64,000 bases of DNA from Chenopodium formosanum (GCA_024500155.1 CM044869.1:31866501-31930500), one strand, 5' to 3'; counted from the stretch's first letter, positions 21,170 through 32,256 are shown. The notes: generated by a model not told the origin, from the sequence alone. Program-made: numbers and translations.

Positions 21170-22205
21170 GCATATTAATAAAATTATATATTTGTTTATT
21201 TTAAGTGCATATTAATTAGAAATATGTTTAGGAAATAAAATTATGTAATTGTTTATATTAAGTGAATGTTAATTAGAAATATGTTTAAGAAATTAAGTAA
21301 TATAATTGCTTATTTTAAGTGAATATTAATTAGATTTATGTGTAGGAAATAAAATTATGTAATTGTTTATTATTAGTGAATATTAATTAGATTTATGTTT
21401 AGGAAAATAAAATAATATAATTGTTTATTAGTAGTGAATATTAATTAGATTTATGTTTAGGAAAATAAAATAATGTAATTGTTTATTAGTAGTGAATATT
21501 AATTAGATTTATGTTTAGGAAAATAAAATAATGTAATCGTTTATTTTAAGTGATTATAAATTAGATTTATGTTTAGGAAAATAAAATAATGTAATTGTTT
21601 ATTTTAAGTGATTATAAATTAGATTTATGTTTAGGAAAATAAAATAATGTAATTTTTTTTATTAGTGAATATTAATTAGATTTATGCTTAGGAAAATAAA
21701 ATTATGTAATTGTTTATTATTAGTGAATATTAATTAGATTTATGTTTAGGAAATCAAATAATGTAATTGTTTATTATTAGTGAATATTAATTATGTTTAT
21801 GTTTAGGAAATCAAATATTGTAATTGTTTATTATTAGTGAATATTAATTAGATTTATGCTTAGGAAATCAAATAATGTAATTGTTTATTATTAGTGAATA
21901 TTAATTATGTTTATGTTTAGGAAATCAAATAATGTAATTGTTTATTATTAGTGAATATTAATTTAGATTTATGTTTAGGAAATCAAATAATGTAATTGTT
22001 TATTTTAAGTGAATATTAATTATGTTTATGTTTAGGAAATCAAATAATGTAATTGTTTATTATTAGTGAATATTAATTAGATTTATGGTTAGGAAAATAA
22101 AATAATGTAATTGTTTATTTTAAGTGATTATAAATTAGATTTATGTTTAGGAAAATAAAATAATGTAATTTTTTATTATTAGTGAATATTAATTAGATTT
22201 ATAGA
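21170..22205. repeat. Minisatellite, about 57-bp unit, roughly 17-18 copies
   Basis: The unit contains ATTAGATTTATGTTTAGGAA, AATAATGTAATTGTTTATT and AGTGAATATTA in order. Copies vary by single substitutions and small indels. It lies between the left subterminal palindromes and the PMD ORF. It is AT-rich and non-coding. Confidence 0.9.
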
Positions 22206-22424
22206 ATTGAGTATTAATTATTTGTATTACATTTTTTTATTAAATAATAGCCACAAACCGTTAGAAGGCTAAATATCGAGTTCACACGTGTCGAAGGATC
22301 GGGTCCTCGACATACTCGATCTCGTGGTGTTGATGCTTCTGTTAGGAGGGAGAGGGCAGCTTCTCGCACGGCAGATGATGTCCTGGGTTGGCCTTCGGAT
22401 GCTCAGCACGAGCTAGATCAGGTC

Positions 22425-23393
22425 ATGGATGATTATGATTCTGATCATGATGACACGGAGGATGCCACGACTTCCGAGAGTGGGCGAGGAGGATTCGAGC
22501 ACGGGGAGTCGTCGTCTGGGATTTTCGTGAGGAAAGGTAGAGGAGGGAGGTTTGTGGGTTCTACGACTACGACTTCGAGCACCGGCCGTACTCGTAGGTC
22601 TCGTGGTTCTCGAGACTCAGATACGTCTTGGCTTGTTCACGAGGCGATGCCAGGTGGTCTGGCTGATGGCAGTCTTATCCCTAGCTATGCAGCTCACGTT
22701 GCTTCTCGTGTTTGGGTCGGGGATGACCGTGATCCGTTGAGGTGCCACAGTAGGATTCAGTGGTGTAGGTCGTTGCAGAAATGGGAGACAGAGCTGAGTG
22801 CGGATTTACGTGCACGCCTTAGTGTCACTGGACTACAACACTTGCCGTCTATCATGCATTTCCACATTGATTAGCCTCTGATCTTTGCGTTCGTTGATCG
22901 GTGGCAGCCGGATACGAACACTTTTCATCTCCCCTTTGGTGAGATGACGATCATGCTACACGACGTCGCTTATATTCTGGGGATCCCCGTTGAGGGTGAC
23001 TTGGTTGACATGGTTAGCGACAGTGCATCTCTCCAGGTTGACTTTCAGGAGTTGTTGGGGCTGAGTAAGGATGAGCTTTTGGTGAAGCCGAAAGCTATTT
23101 GGGAGAACGGTGCTGTAGCAGTGACTAACATCTATGAACGGTGCAAGTTGTTGGATCGGGTCCCAGACGTTGAGTTCATGGGTTTCTTTGTCACACTAGT
23201 TGGTAGCACCTTGTTCGTTGACAAGAGTGGTCACCTCCTTCTTCCCTCCTGCATTTTAGAGGTGAAGAAGTCTTATGACGAACTTCACCGATATTCTTGG
23301 GGGTCAGCTACACTTTCTTTCCTGTATCGGCAGTTGCAACCTCCCTATATGGGCCCGTGGCAGTGGACGGGGCACTCCATGGTAGCACAGTGA
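22425..23393 (+). pseudogene. Plant mobile domain (PMD, MAIN-like) ORF with an in-frame stop
   Basis: An N-terminal acidic/RG-rich part leads into the PMD core: PLRCHSRIQWCRSLQKWETE, FVDRWQPDTNTFHLPFGEMT, LHDVAYILGIPVEGDLV, VGSTLFVDKSG and WGSATLSFLYRQL. TAG at 22872-22874 interrupts an otherwise continuous frame. After LYRQL the expected rest of the domain is missing, and the frame ends at 23391-23393 where the OTU-like sequence of the opposite strand begins. PMD proteins exist both as host genes (MAIN/MAIL, transposon silencing) and as transposon passengers. Here it sits inside a MULE, so passenger status is likely. Confidence 0.8.
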
Positions 23394-23792
23394 TGCATGG
23401 ATACACACCTATTCCATCTACGCCAGCACCGAAAAGCATAATGGCAGTGTTGAATAGGTTAGCGATCGGAAACAAGTCCTGAAACACTACCATCCAATGT
23501 TCACTTGTGCATCTCCCACCAGTCCATCTGATACGAGAACCTCGTTCTCCAGTTGATCAGCATAAATTTGAGAGTAAAGGTTAGGATGCGCGGCAACCTC
23601 GTTTGCAACCATAGTCCTGGCCAACATCCACTGCTCCTGGTCACCCAAAAAGAAATCTGCAACACATCGAAATTCGCAATTTCCGTCACCTATCGGGTCA
23701 AGCCAACCTTCCAAAAACGGAAACATGAATTTCGGAAAATGATCGACGTATAAAAAATCATCGATGTTCATCTGCCTACCTGTAATAATCAC
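23308..23792 (-). pseudogene. OTU-like domain exon at the 3' end of the MULE transposase gene
   Basis: The minus-strand frame from 23792 reads DDFLYVDHFPKFMFPFLEGW then GDGNCEFRCVADFFLGDQEQ. GDGNC-F-R is the OTU cysteine-protease signature, with the candidate catalytic Cys present. The frame breaks near 23490 and the similarity continues in another frame (HWMVVFQDLFPIANLFN) to about 23385, ending VLPW. An intron-like gap separates it from the transposase (acceptor TTATTACAG just before 23792). Fusions of MULE transposase with OTU-like domains occur in plant MULEs. Activity is unlikely. Confidence 0.65.
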
Positions 23793-23940
23793 CAGGAAAG
23801 TATTTTAGCATTATAAAAACCTGACAACGTCCGCACTAATTAAATCCCAAAAGAATTAATTAAATGTAAAACATATTAACAACAACAATAATAATAATAA
23901 TAAAGCATATACCGTAAGGCGTTTCCATGTTTACTGATGA

Positions 23941-25833
23941 TTATGATCGACCACGTCCGGAGCTAGATGTAGAAGTAGCACGACCCCTACTTCGGCCGCG
24001 ACCTCGCCCACGACCACGACTACGACCACCCAGAATATGCTCGAAGCCACTTGGATCACGCCTGGTAGATGAGGACCACTGTTGGCCTTGTGGTCGACCC
24101 CTGGTTGTCTCATTTATCTCAGGCTCTTCATAATCTACATCTCCAGGGTAAAGCTCCACAAACAACACTCGGTTCACACTTCGCACAAAACTGGCATCAC
24201 GAAGTAGTACCTCATCAACCAGGGATCTAAACTGCGTCGTGTCCTGTTCCAACTCATCCTCAAAGATAGGAATGTCAACACCGTCTCCAATGACTAGGGT
24301 TTTCCAAAAAGGATGGACCTGATCTAAATACAACCCCGTACCACCCTGAATTGAGGTGCGTATAGTACAAGCGCATGGGAGTCCGTGTGTCATTAACATC
24401 GCACAACCACAACGCTCGTACACATCATCAGATAACTCTCTCATCTTGTTCACCTCCTGCTTAAGAATTTTGAGAGCATGGAAGGAAACATAGCCACTGA
24501 GATTGTGCAAGGGCATTCCCCTATACTCCACTCCAATTCGTCGTCTGGAGTCCTCCAAGTGGCGCGGTGTACACGGTTGAAGATAGAATCCATTGACCCT
24601 TTGGAGCTTCCGAGCCACTGTTTAAGCACAGAATGTCGACTCTCCACCCTACACGTGTTCACGTTGCCAAAGTGCAGCACCTTATTTGTCCAAGCCGGAA
24701 TAAACTTGTTCTTGTGCACAAGCCAAGTTTTTTTCACATAATCCACAATGGTTTGCTTTGACCTTCCCCAAGTATCCTTCATTTGTTGCAACTCAAATTC
24801 ATATTCATCCTCAGTTGTCGCATTCATGATTTTTGACCACCTCCCATTCCTAAATTTCTCGGCAGTCACCATGTCTTTCTTATACCTTGGCCAACACATC
24901 TTTGTTGATGTGCCACCTACATAGCAAGTGAGCTGTGTTTGGGAATATCTCTTTCACCGCCTTCATAAGTCCCAACTCTCGATCAGTTAGTATCACCTTA
25001 GGAGTCACTTCAAAACCTATATACAACTTCAATTTCTCCAAGACCCACTTGTAACTCTCATAGGACTCTGTCTTCATTAAAGCATACGCGATCAAAAAGT
25101 TTTGATTTGTCGGTGTGATCCCAACAATCTCAAAAAACGGCATGTTGTATCTGTTTGTCTTGTAAGTGGAATCCATCCCTATGACATGTGGATATGTTCG
25201 TAACATATTCGCCATCTCTGGATGCGCCATAAAGGCGTGGGTGACAACACGTGTGTCGGGGTCAGCAGCTACCCAACTAACGTATTTGCGCTCATTGGCC
25301 AAGTGAAGGAACTGGTTGACGACATCTCTCCCTTCACTAGCATCAACCCTAACACGACTTCTGAAATTGTAGATGTGTCTCATGTTAGGATTCTCAGTGG
25401 GAAACGCATCTTTCACTGCCGCCATTATGTGACTAGGTTTAGCACATGCTGAACTCATTTGACTAACCAATTGCTTCGCAGCCGGACTTAGACCACTCAC
25501 TTGCCGATGACCCTCTCGATATACCATCATTGGGTGGTTATGCAAGCCATGCAAACCTGATGAAGGAATGATTTTCCACCCTTGATCGTCCACCATACAT
25601 GTGACCTTGATACGAAATGGACACTTAACACCCTTTCTTTTCGTGTTTTTCCGTACAGCATTCTCCATATCTCTATCTTCGACTGTGTTTCTATGGCCAC
25701 GATCGCACTTAAGATACTTGACCGGTCGACCATCTCGTTGTTTCTTATACGAAGACTTTGTAAGGAAAAAGCCGTAACGTATGGAAATGTTTTGTGCCCA
25801 TTCAAATGCTTCTTCAAAAGTCGGGAAGATCAT
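23941..25833 (-). pseudogene. MULE transposase (FAR1-like N-terminus, DDE, SWIM), two frameshifts
   Basis: The first segment (25833-24880) has a FAR1/WRKY-GCM1 zinc domain with C43, C71, H98 and H100, then the MULE catalytic Asp D221 (VIGMDSTYKTN) and D284 (ILTDRELGLM), ending at CRWHINKD. A one-base frameshift near 24880 moves to the second segment (24899-24450) with the catalytic Glu E86 (CRVESRHSVLK). A second shift near 24560 leads to the third segment (24618-23941) with the SWIM finger CGC-X9-CAC and a C-terminal RG-rich tail. The DDE residues survive, but the frameshifts should prevent a full-length product. Transposition of the TIR family in this window may depend on intact copies elsewhere. 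Confidence 0.85.
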
Positions 25834-25915
25834 TGACGTTATAAAATATGAACTGTAGTCGATGCCATCGCCACCATAATCCGGCAGTGATGCCTAGTAA
25901 ACATCCCAACAAAAT

Positions 25916-26022
25916 ATTTTTAAAATAATAATCAAAATAATAATAATCATAATCATAACAACAATAATAATCATAATCATAGTTATAGTAATAATAATAA
26001 CAACAACAACAACAACAACAAC

Positions 26023-26054
<32 letters not shown>

Positions 26055-26057
26055 TGA

Positions 26058-26090
<33 letters not shown>

Positions 26091-26112
26091 TAAATAATAA
26101 TAATAAAAACAA
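25916..26112. repeat. AAT/AAC-rich microsatellite
   Basis: Interrupted (AAT)n with (AAC)n blocks, lying between the transposase 5' end and the right subterminal array. The ORF across it is low-complexity I/Y/V and not a gene. Confidence 0.9.
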
Positions 26113-26127
26113 TATTAATTAATAAAA

Positions 26128-26280
26128 ACCGGGCGGTTAAACCGTGGTCAAACATGGTCAAACCGCCTGGACTACACGGTTTGACCGTCGTTGGACCGCC
26201 CGGATTGCACGGTTTGACCACGGTTTAACCGCCCGGTTTGCCCGGTTTGACCACGGTGGACCTTTTTTTTGGGCGGTTTG
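26128..26280. repeat. Right subterminal array of TTTGACC/GGTCAAA palindromes
   Basis: About four units such as ACGGTTTGACCGTCGTTGGA and CGGTTTGACCACGGTTTAAC separated by GCCCGG-type spacers. They mirror the array at 20925-21125. Confidence 0.75.
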
Positions 26281-26735
26281 AGTTCCGGCGAAAATAAATT
26301 ACCTCGCGAAGTGGATTCGGCGGAGTACACGGCCTGCCGCTATCACTGTCCGTCATGTTGGCGGTGGTGGCGACGATGCAATGGTGGTGACGGGCGATGG
26401 TGGTTGTGTTAGGAGAGAGAGGAAGAAAAGGGTAATGTTGGAAGTTTACATAAAAATGTGGGCGATTTCGATAAAAATGTGGGCGTTGTTTAGCAGTAGA
26501 GATTACATTATCAATGATATCTTTGTTGAAAATACTTAAGAAAAAAATGGATTTGAAAAATATAAAAGTACCATTTTTATTCAACACTAAGTAGTAAAAG
26601 CGCGCATTAAGAAATTTGTACATGAATAAAATTAAGGAAAAATTAGAAAATAACATCGCATTTTTTGCAAATTTTGATTATAACACCTCTTTTTCTAAAA
26701 GTTTTATTATAACACCACATAAAAAAATAAAATTT

Positions 26736-27604
26736 GGAAAATTGACTTAAATAATACCAACTATCACCGGTGTGTGCAAAATAATACAGACTTTACTATT
26801 TGCTATTATCGGTACCCCCTTTTGTGCTATATGTGCAAAATAGTACGTTGGTCACCAGAAAAGTATCGCGAGGAATATTCCATCTATATTTATTATTATA
26901 TTTTTTTTGTTATTAATTTTCTATTTTCTTTAAAAATTATATATTGTGTTAAAAAATGCCTTTATGGTACAATCCAAATAAATAATACCCGACACCTTTT
27001 TAGGTTTTTTTTTGAATTGTCAATATGTATTAAATTTATTTTTTTCAAAATACCTGTAGTAAATTTTTACTACCATACAATAGTAAATAAGGTATTTAAA
27101 CGCATTATTATTTATATATACTTTTTTCAAAATTTGTTTAAAAAATCCAAAATAATTCTTCCTATTATTTTGGTTGGTGAATGTTGGGGAATTTTGGATT
27201 TTTGAAAAAAACTTTAAAACTAATTATATCAACCTAATAATCCATTTATATACCCTACATAATATTGTGTGATAGTAGAAATTACTACAGGTATTTTGAA
27301 AAAAAAAATATTTAAACACATGTTGACAATTCAAAAAAAAAAAAAAGTGTAACAAAAAGGCGAGACATTATTAATTTGATTTATAAAGGAAATTGTTAGG
27401 ATAATACGTATTTTGAAAAGAAAACATAAAATTAATATAAAAATAATAAATATAAGCAGAATAATCCTCAAAATAATTTTTGGGTGACTGGCGTACTATT
27501 TTGCACATATAATACATAAGGTGGTACCGCTACTAGCAAATAGTTGAGTTCGTATTATTTTGCACACACCGTTGATAGTTGGTATTATCTTAAGCCAATT
27601 TTCC
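26736..27604. mobile_element. MULE-type MITE, 869 bp, long TIRs
   Basis: A perfect 9-bp TSD ATAAAATTT lies at 26727-26735 and 27605-27613. TIRs of about 130 bp begin GGAAAATTGACTTAA / GGAAAATTGGCTTAA and include ACGGTGTGTGCAAAATAATA-type and ATATGTGCAAAATAGTACG motifs on both sides. No coding content. It appears inserted near the left edge of an older element that holds the GRF ORF. Confidence 0.88.
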
Positions 27605-28151
27605 ATAAAATTTTGATATCACCACCTAAATTGTTACTCTGTTAGTGGAACTGTTACTAGGGCCCACTATAACGGCTACTTTTTGGAAACCCTTTTAAAT
27701 GTCTTCAATTATCATCCTTAACGTTCATTTTTGCTATTCTGGAACAACTAAATACATAGATTTGGGGAAATTGCAGAAAGTAAACTCAAAACCTAACCTA
27801 ATTCAACGATTCAATAGCCAATCAACTGTTGTTGGTGGAGAAAGCTGAAATAAGGTAAGAACATAAAACTTTGATTTTATTTAATTCACTAATCAAAGGC
27901 GTGCTCTTAGGGTAATTGTGATTAATTCCACTTTGTGGTCAATTCATCATGCAATTAATGTTTAATTCATGGTTTAATTTTTTGTGGTATCCTTATAATA
28001 TGTCGACTTTAAAATTAGGGTTCATCTTAAAACTTGAATTGGGGGGTTTTTCAATTTCGGGTCTCAATCTTTAATTCGATTTGTTTTGTTGTTCAATTGG
28101 ATTAGAATATAGGGTCTGAGGTTTATTGTCCATTCCATATTTCTGCAAGTC

Positions 28152-28550
28152 ATGTCTTTCATAAGCTCATCTCCTTCAAAAGAGAAGAAATGTCAATGTG
28201 GTGTTCCATTTGCGAAGCTGACTAGTTGGACAAGGGAGAATCCTGGGAGAAAATTCATGACGTGCAAGTTTTTTTATCTTATGACTGAAAGTAGGGGGTG
28301 TAAGGCATTTGAATGGGTTGATCAACCTGATGGGACAACATGGCAAACACAGGTTATCAACAACCTGTTGTTAGATAAGAAGTTATTAAAGGGTGAAGTA
28401 AGTGACTACAAAAGGGAAGTTAAAGACCTTAGTGGCCAAATGAGGTATTTGTTGAATAAGGTTGATAATTTGAAGATGAAATGCAAGGCTCTCAACTCTG
28501 ACAAGAAGAGGATGAGCAGAGATGTTAAAGGCAGGGGAGGCATGAATTAG
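28152..28550 (+). CDS. GRF-type zinc-finger protein with coiled coil (transposon-associated)
   Basis: This intact 132-aa ORF begins with a zf-GRF domain: C14-X-C16, LTSWTRENPGRKFMTC (C38) and GCKAFEWVD (C50). An alpha-helical, probably coiled-coil segment follows (about residues 70-120, KKLLKGEVSDYKREVKDLSG). GRF fingers bind single-stranded nucleic acid in several DNA-repair proteins. Short GRF plus coiled-coil ORFs are frequent passengers near plant MULEs. The start is the only Met before the domain. No intron is needed. Its opposite-strand neighbour is a MULE transposase, so an element gene is more likely than a host gene. Confidence 0.75.
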   Translation: MSFISSSPSKEKKCQCGVPFAKLTSWTRENPGRKFMTCKFFYLMTESRGCKAFEWVDQPDGTTWQTQVINNLLLDKKLLKGEVSDYKREVKDLSGQMRYLLNKVDNLKMKCKALNSDKKRMSRDVKGRGGMN

Positions 28551-28780
28551 CACTTTGCACTTTGGTTTGTTGTTGTTATTAGTGTATTTGTTGGAGTTTT
28601 GGGAGTGTTTATGATGCTTAAGTAGATGGTGTGCAGGGTGTTTTGTACTTTGTGATGGTTAGGTTACTACTTTAATTGTGTAAGCTATAATTAACATGAA
28701 TGCACTACTTTTAATGTTAATGAAACATAAGTGGACAACTATGATCCACATTTGTTGTTTATGGTTTGTCATTTATTTGC

Positions 28781-28910
28781 AATAATCTGACTATTTTACT
28801 ATATAAGCAAAGCAAATACACAACAACATAAGCCTTGCCAATGTAATAATCTGACTATTTTAACTGTATAAGCAAAGCAAATACACAAAAACATAAGCCT
28901 TGCCATTGCA
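28781..28910. repeat. Tandem duplication of about 65 bp
   Basis: AATAATCTGACTATTTTA with TATAAGCAAAGCAAATACAC and CATAAGCCTTGCCA occurs twice in a row with a few mismatches. Non-coding. Confidence 0.8.
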
Positions 28911-29346
28911 ATAATAGTACCTTGAACATAAGTTTGAAACTTTGAATAAAGTTTGGATACCATAAGAGCCATACAAAAGAGTGACACCAACTAGTTAGTT
29001 CAAAAACTATCCCCATAACTATGTTAATTCATTACAATCATTGTCACTTAACTAGCTAAATAATTGTCTGCAATCATACATCAATCTGTTTATACATTAC
29101 ATCACTGAGTGAGATTAAGCTTGTTAAAAGTTTGAAGTTTTGCCATTCTGATCTACACTCCAGTTGGGATCACCGGTGCATTGTTGCTTGAACTAGGCTG
29201 ACTAGAGGTTGTCCCTGTTTGAACTGCAGCATGTGATTCTTGCTGGGACAACGGTTGGTTTTGTGAACCTTTTCTCTTGCTGAGTGGTTAAACTATGGCC
29301 TCTCTTTGAGAAAAAAATCTGTTTGCAATGCTATTTGGTCCTGCTC

Positions 29347-31060
29347 CTATGACACTCTGTCAGGAAAAAAAAAGCAGTTAAGTGTCCATTCCACAATCAA
29401 CCAATAAGACAACTTAGCTAATTTTACACATTCCACAAGATTTACCTTCCTTGCAGCTCTTTCTTGTTTCTTCTTCCTTTGCTCCACCACCCAAGGTGAG
29501 TTAATTGCAGGTCTACCTGCTGATCTTTGTTCATATGCTTCAGCCACAGAAGGCACTTGCAAGTCTTTACATAGTGGCCATAACCACCACAATTTCTACA
29601 TTGGTTCTTCATGTGTTTGTTCTGGTTCTGTTGGGCCCCTCTTGTTGATCCCTCACCTTATTCCAACTTTCTTTTCTTCTGTTTTGATCTTCTATCTTGA
29701 AAGCTGGTGGAAGTGGTTCCCTCATATTCACTCTTTCCCAATGTTTGCATTGGCTGAATTGGGGATTCATAAGCTAGCCTATAAATGTCCATGTGGCAGT
29801 ATGGGTGCACATACTGCTCAATGTCACCTCTTTGGTCCATAATACAAGCATATGCATGAACACATAGGTAGCCAGTGAGTTGCCAGTGATAGCAGGTACA
29901 AGTGCCCTCACCCAAGTCCATTATCACTTGGTCATCATTCAACTTCACCTCATAAGTATACCCCCTTGAAGCCTGCACTGTGCAATTCCTTGAGTCTAAC
30001 TCCATCCTCTGAAAAAATTTTCTCACATAGGGGGTTAGGTTGCTTGTGATGATCTTTGAGTCTTCCCATTTTTCATTATTTCTTTTCATCATGTACCTCC
30101 TCAACCATTCCATTTGGGTAAGGATTGGCTTGTCTCTGGCATCCTTTATGACTGCATTAAAGGTCTCACACATGTTATTCAATAACATGTTTGACTTGCA
30201 GTTGGGGGTGAAGGCATGCTTACACCAGTGTTGTGTGGGAATGGCTTCTAAATACTCAAAGGCTTCTTCATTTAGAGCCCTAATTGACTCCATTGCAATC
30301 CCATGCTCAAACTAACAAAATAAAGGAAAAATTGTCAAGAACTGCACGCTTAATAAGTGGGGCCCACATGCCGGAGTTTGTTTCCGGAAAGCTGAAATGG
30401 GTAGTGCTACTCTAAGTTTTTAAATTAGGGGGTAGTTTTTTTGATAAAAGTTTTTAGCGAGTAGTTGTTCACATATACTCCTATTAAGCGTGTAGTTCCT
30501 GATAATTTTTCCTAAAAAAAACCAACAATGAACTAATTACTAAACTGTTTTATAGCACACCTAGCATCAAAAGGACAACGAGGGCTGCTTACATGTGTGG
30601 TTGCTCGAGCAGCACTCCAAAACAAGTCCTTGTAGACACCTCCAGTGAACTTGAGCTTGAAATCGGCCCAAATGTATCTGACACAAAATCTAGTCTCTGC
30701 TGCAGGGACTACTGCTTGTAGAGCTTCAACTAATCCCGGCACAACGAACAGACTAATTACATAGATACACCAAAACACTTTAAAAAGAGTAAGAAGCAAA
30801 ATGATTGAATTATAAACATACCTTGTGTTTGTCTGACATGAAGGCGTAACCATCTCCATCCTCACTTCCTATAATGGCCATCAAAGACTCCAAGAACCAT
30901 TTCCATGTTTCTCTGTTCTCAACTTCTACTATTACCCAAGCTAAGGGGTATATGACATTGTTCCCATTCTTAGACACTGCCACTAGTATTTACCCTGGGT
31001 ATGCACCTTTGAGGTGGCACCCATCCACCCCAATTATAGGTCTACAACCCCTTACAAATC
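29347..31060 (-). pseudogene. MULE (MuDR-type) transposase, 5'-truncated and damaged
   Basis: Read right to left: RPIIGVDGCHLKGAYPG (catalytic Asp) with a stop after PG, then PLAWVIVEVENRETWKWFLE, then FMSDKHK (second Asp). An intron of about 84 bp with a damaged acceptor follows, then LVEALQAVVPAAETRFCVRY. A second intron (plus coordinates 30312-30592) joins ARATTH to FEHGIAMESI. The last large exon (30311-29658) has the catalytic Glu in MCETFNAVI and the SWIM finger C132-X-C134-X9-C144-X-H146. A frameshift near 29640 leads into a CCHC knuckle (CRNCGGYGHYVKTC) at about 29600. Breaks make it non-functional. The N-terminal part is missing where the copia LTR starts. Confidence 0.8.
30325..30512. 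mobile_element. 188-bp MITE inside a transposase intron
   Basis: Left GGAAAAATTGTCAAGAACTG and CACGCTTAATA match inverted right GGAAAAATTATCAGGAACTA and CACGCTTAATA. Flanks CAAAATAAA and TAAAAAAAA are similar at 7 of 9 positions. It lies in the 281-bp intron of the transposase; without it the intron would be about 93 bp. Confidence 0.8.
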
Positions 31061-31061
31061 C

Positions 31062-32251
31062 TGAAAGGAATAGTGTCCTTCGAACAAGTGTATTATTCCG
31101 ATAGGGGGTTCGGAATTATTAGAAAGCTAATTTTTCAGTGAGGTCAAGTGATCGGAATGCCTGGGTGGAGGCCGCTTTCTATCAGTAATATTAATGCATA
31201 ATTAATATTACAGCTTAATTTTGACTGAACCCTTCGGGTCACACCCAAGCAACTAACGAGCCGAAGTGACGAGTTAATTAGGAATTAATTAATAAGTCGA
31301 TTGAGTAATTAATATTTAGACGTCGGAAATTCGAGCTTGGAGCGTCGAAACCGAGCATCGGAAGTCAAGTCGAAAATAGTAAAAGACGAGACGTGAAAAT
31401 AATAATAAATCAATAATGACCAAAATACCCCTAGCATCGGAATAACCGAGTGCTAGGGGCGCGGAAAATGCTAGCAGCCTGCACCAAGTGCGGGGCTAGG
31501 CTAGCATACCGCAGCTAGCAGCCCGCACTAGTGTGCGTGGTTGTGCTAGCATACCGCAGCTAGCAGCCCACGGTTTTGGGCGCAATTGAGGTTGGCCGAA
31601 GCCTCACAACCGCACCATGGCAGCCCACCAGGCAACCATGGGTGCCCAAGTAAGCTGCCATGTGGCCGAACTCAATTGGAGGAATAAAAAGGGAGGTGGC
31701 CGGTTATGGGAGCTAGAGTGGGGGGCAAGTTTGGTCCTCCCTTCCTCGAAATTGTCCTCACCTACTCTTCCTTATGAGCTTGCCACTTGTTGATTTATTA
31801 CTAGTTTGATTATTAATTTTATTTTAGCTTTAAAATAAAATGAGAAAATCAAATTCTCCCACATTGATGGGAGAGCTTTTCACACTCTTGCATTTCCCTA
31901 TAAATACCCAACTTGGGGTATTGGGAAAAGCACTTGAGTAAGAGTTTGAAAAGGCATCACTAGTAGTGAAAACCTTTGAACTCAAGAGTTGAAAAAGGCA
32001 TCACCATTGTGAAAACCTTTGAACTCAATTACTCGGGTTTTTCGGTCGGGCCTTGCTAACTCCAAGGCATTGGACCTAGTCGGTGTTCGAGTTGTGGGTG
32101 GACTTCCGTTGGAGGTCGTCGTATTTTTTAGGCTAGCTTTCGAAGTAAGAGCCCCTCGAGGTCGGGCGAAGCACGCGTCAAAGGTATAATTATTATCTTA
32201 ATCTTGTCATTAAGTTAATTATGTTTATGGTTTTATTTATTGCAAGTGCGG
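31062..32251 (+). repeat. Truncated copia LTR, same family as 4836-15226
   Basis: It starts TGAAAGGAATAGTGTCCTTC and follows the 1435-bp LTR, with many substitutions and a shorter CTAG-rich segment, up to GCAAGTGCGGTCTT. The last roughly 50 bp (GGTTTTGGGTTTG...CCAACA) are absent where the gypsy repeat begins. It sits inside the MULE transposase. It is older than the intron copy. Confidence 0.88.
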
Positions 32252-32256
32252 TCTTA

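Larger units (their letters stand above)
20499..26501. mobile_element. 6.0-kb Mutator-like element (MULE)
   Basis: It is flanked by a perfect 9-bp TSD ATTACATTA (20490-20498, 26502-26510). The left terminal region TTAAATAACGCCCACATT / TTATCAAAATCGCCCACA recurs inverted at the right end (CTAAACAACGCCCACATT / TTATCGAAATCGCCCACA). Inside are palindromic subterminal arrays, a 57-bp minisatellite, a PMD ORF on plus, and a MULE transposase with OTU-like domain on minus. Both ORF sets are broken, so this copy is probably immobile by itself. Confidence 0.88.
27614..31061. mobile_element. Second MULE relic (GRF ORF plus transposase), truncated on the right
   Basis: A GRF zinc-finger ORF on plus and a MULE transposase on minus face each other, a layout like the MULE at 20499-26501. 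The right part is cut where a copia LTR begins at 31062, inside the transposase. The left limit is uncertain because of the MITE at 26736-27604; no TIR pair or TSD was identified. Confidence 0.55.

Noticed and set aside
21170..22205. CRISPR-like array
   Set aside because: Repeats are contiguous without unique spacers, in a plant genome; this is a minisatellite.
25894..26112. 72-aa ORF rich in Ile/Tyr/Val
   Set aside because: Translation of an AAT/AAC microsatellite.
29642..31104. Plus-strand ORFs at 29642, 30040 and 30874
   Set aside because: They are antisense to the better supported MULE transposase.
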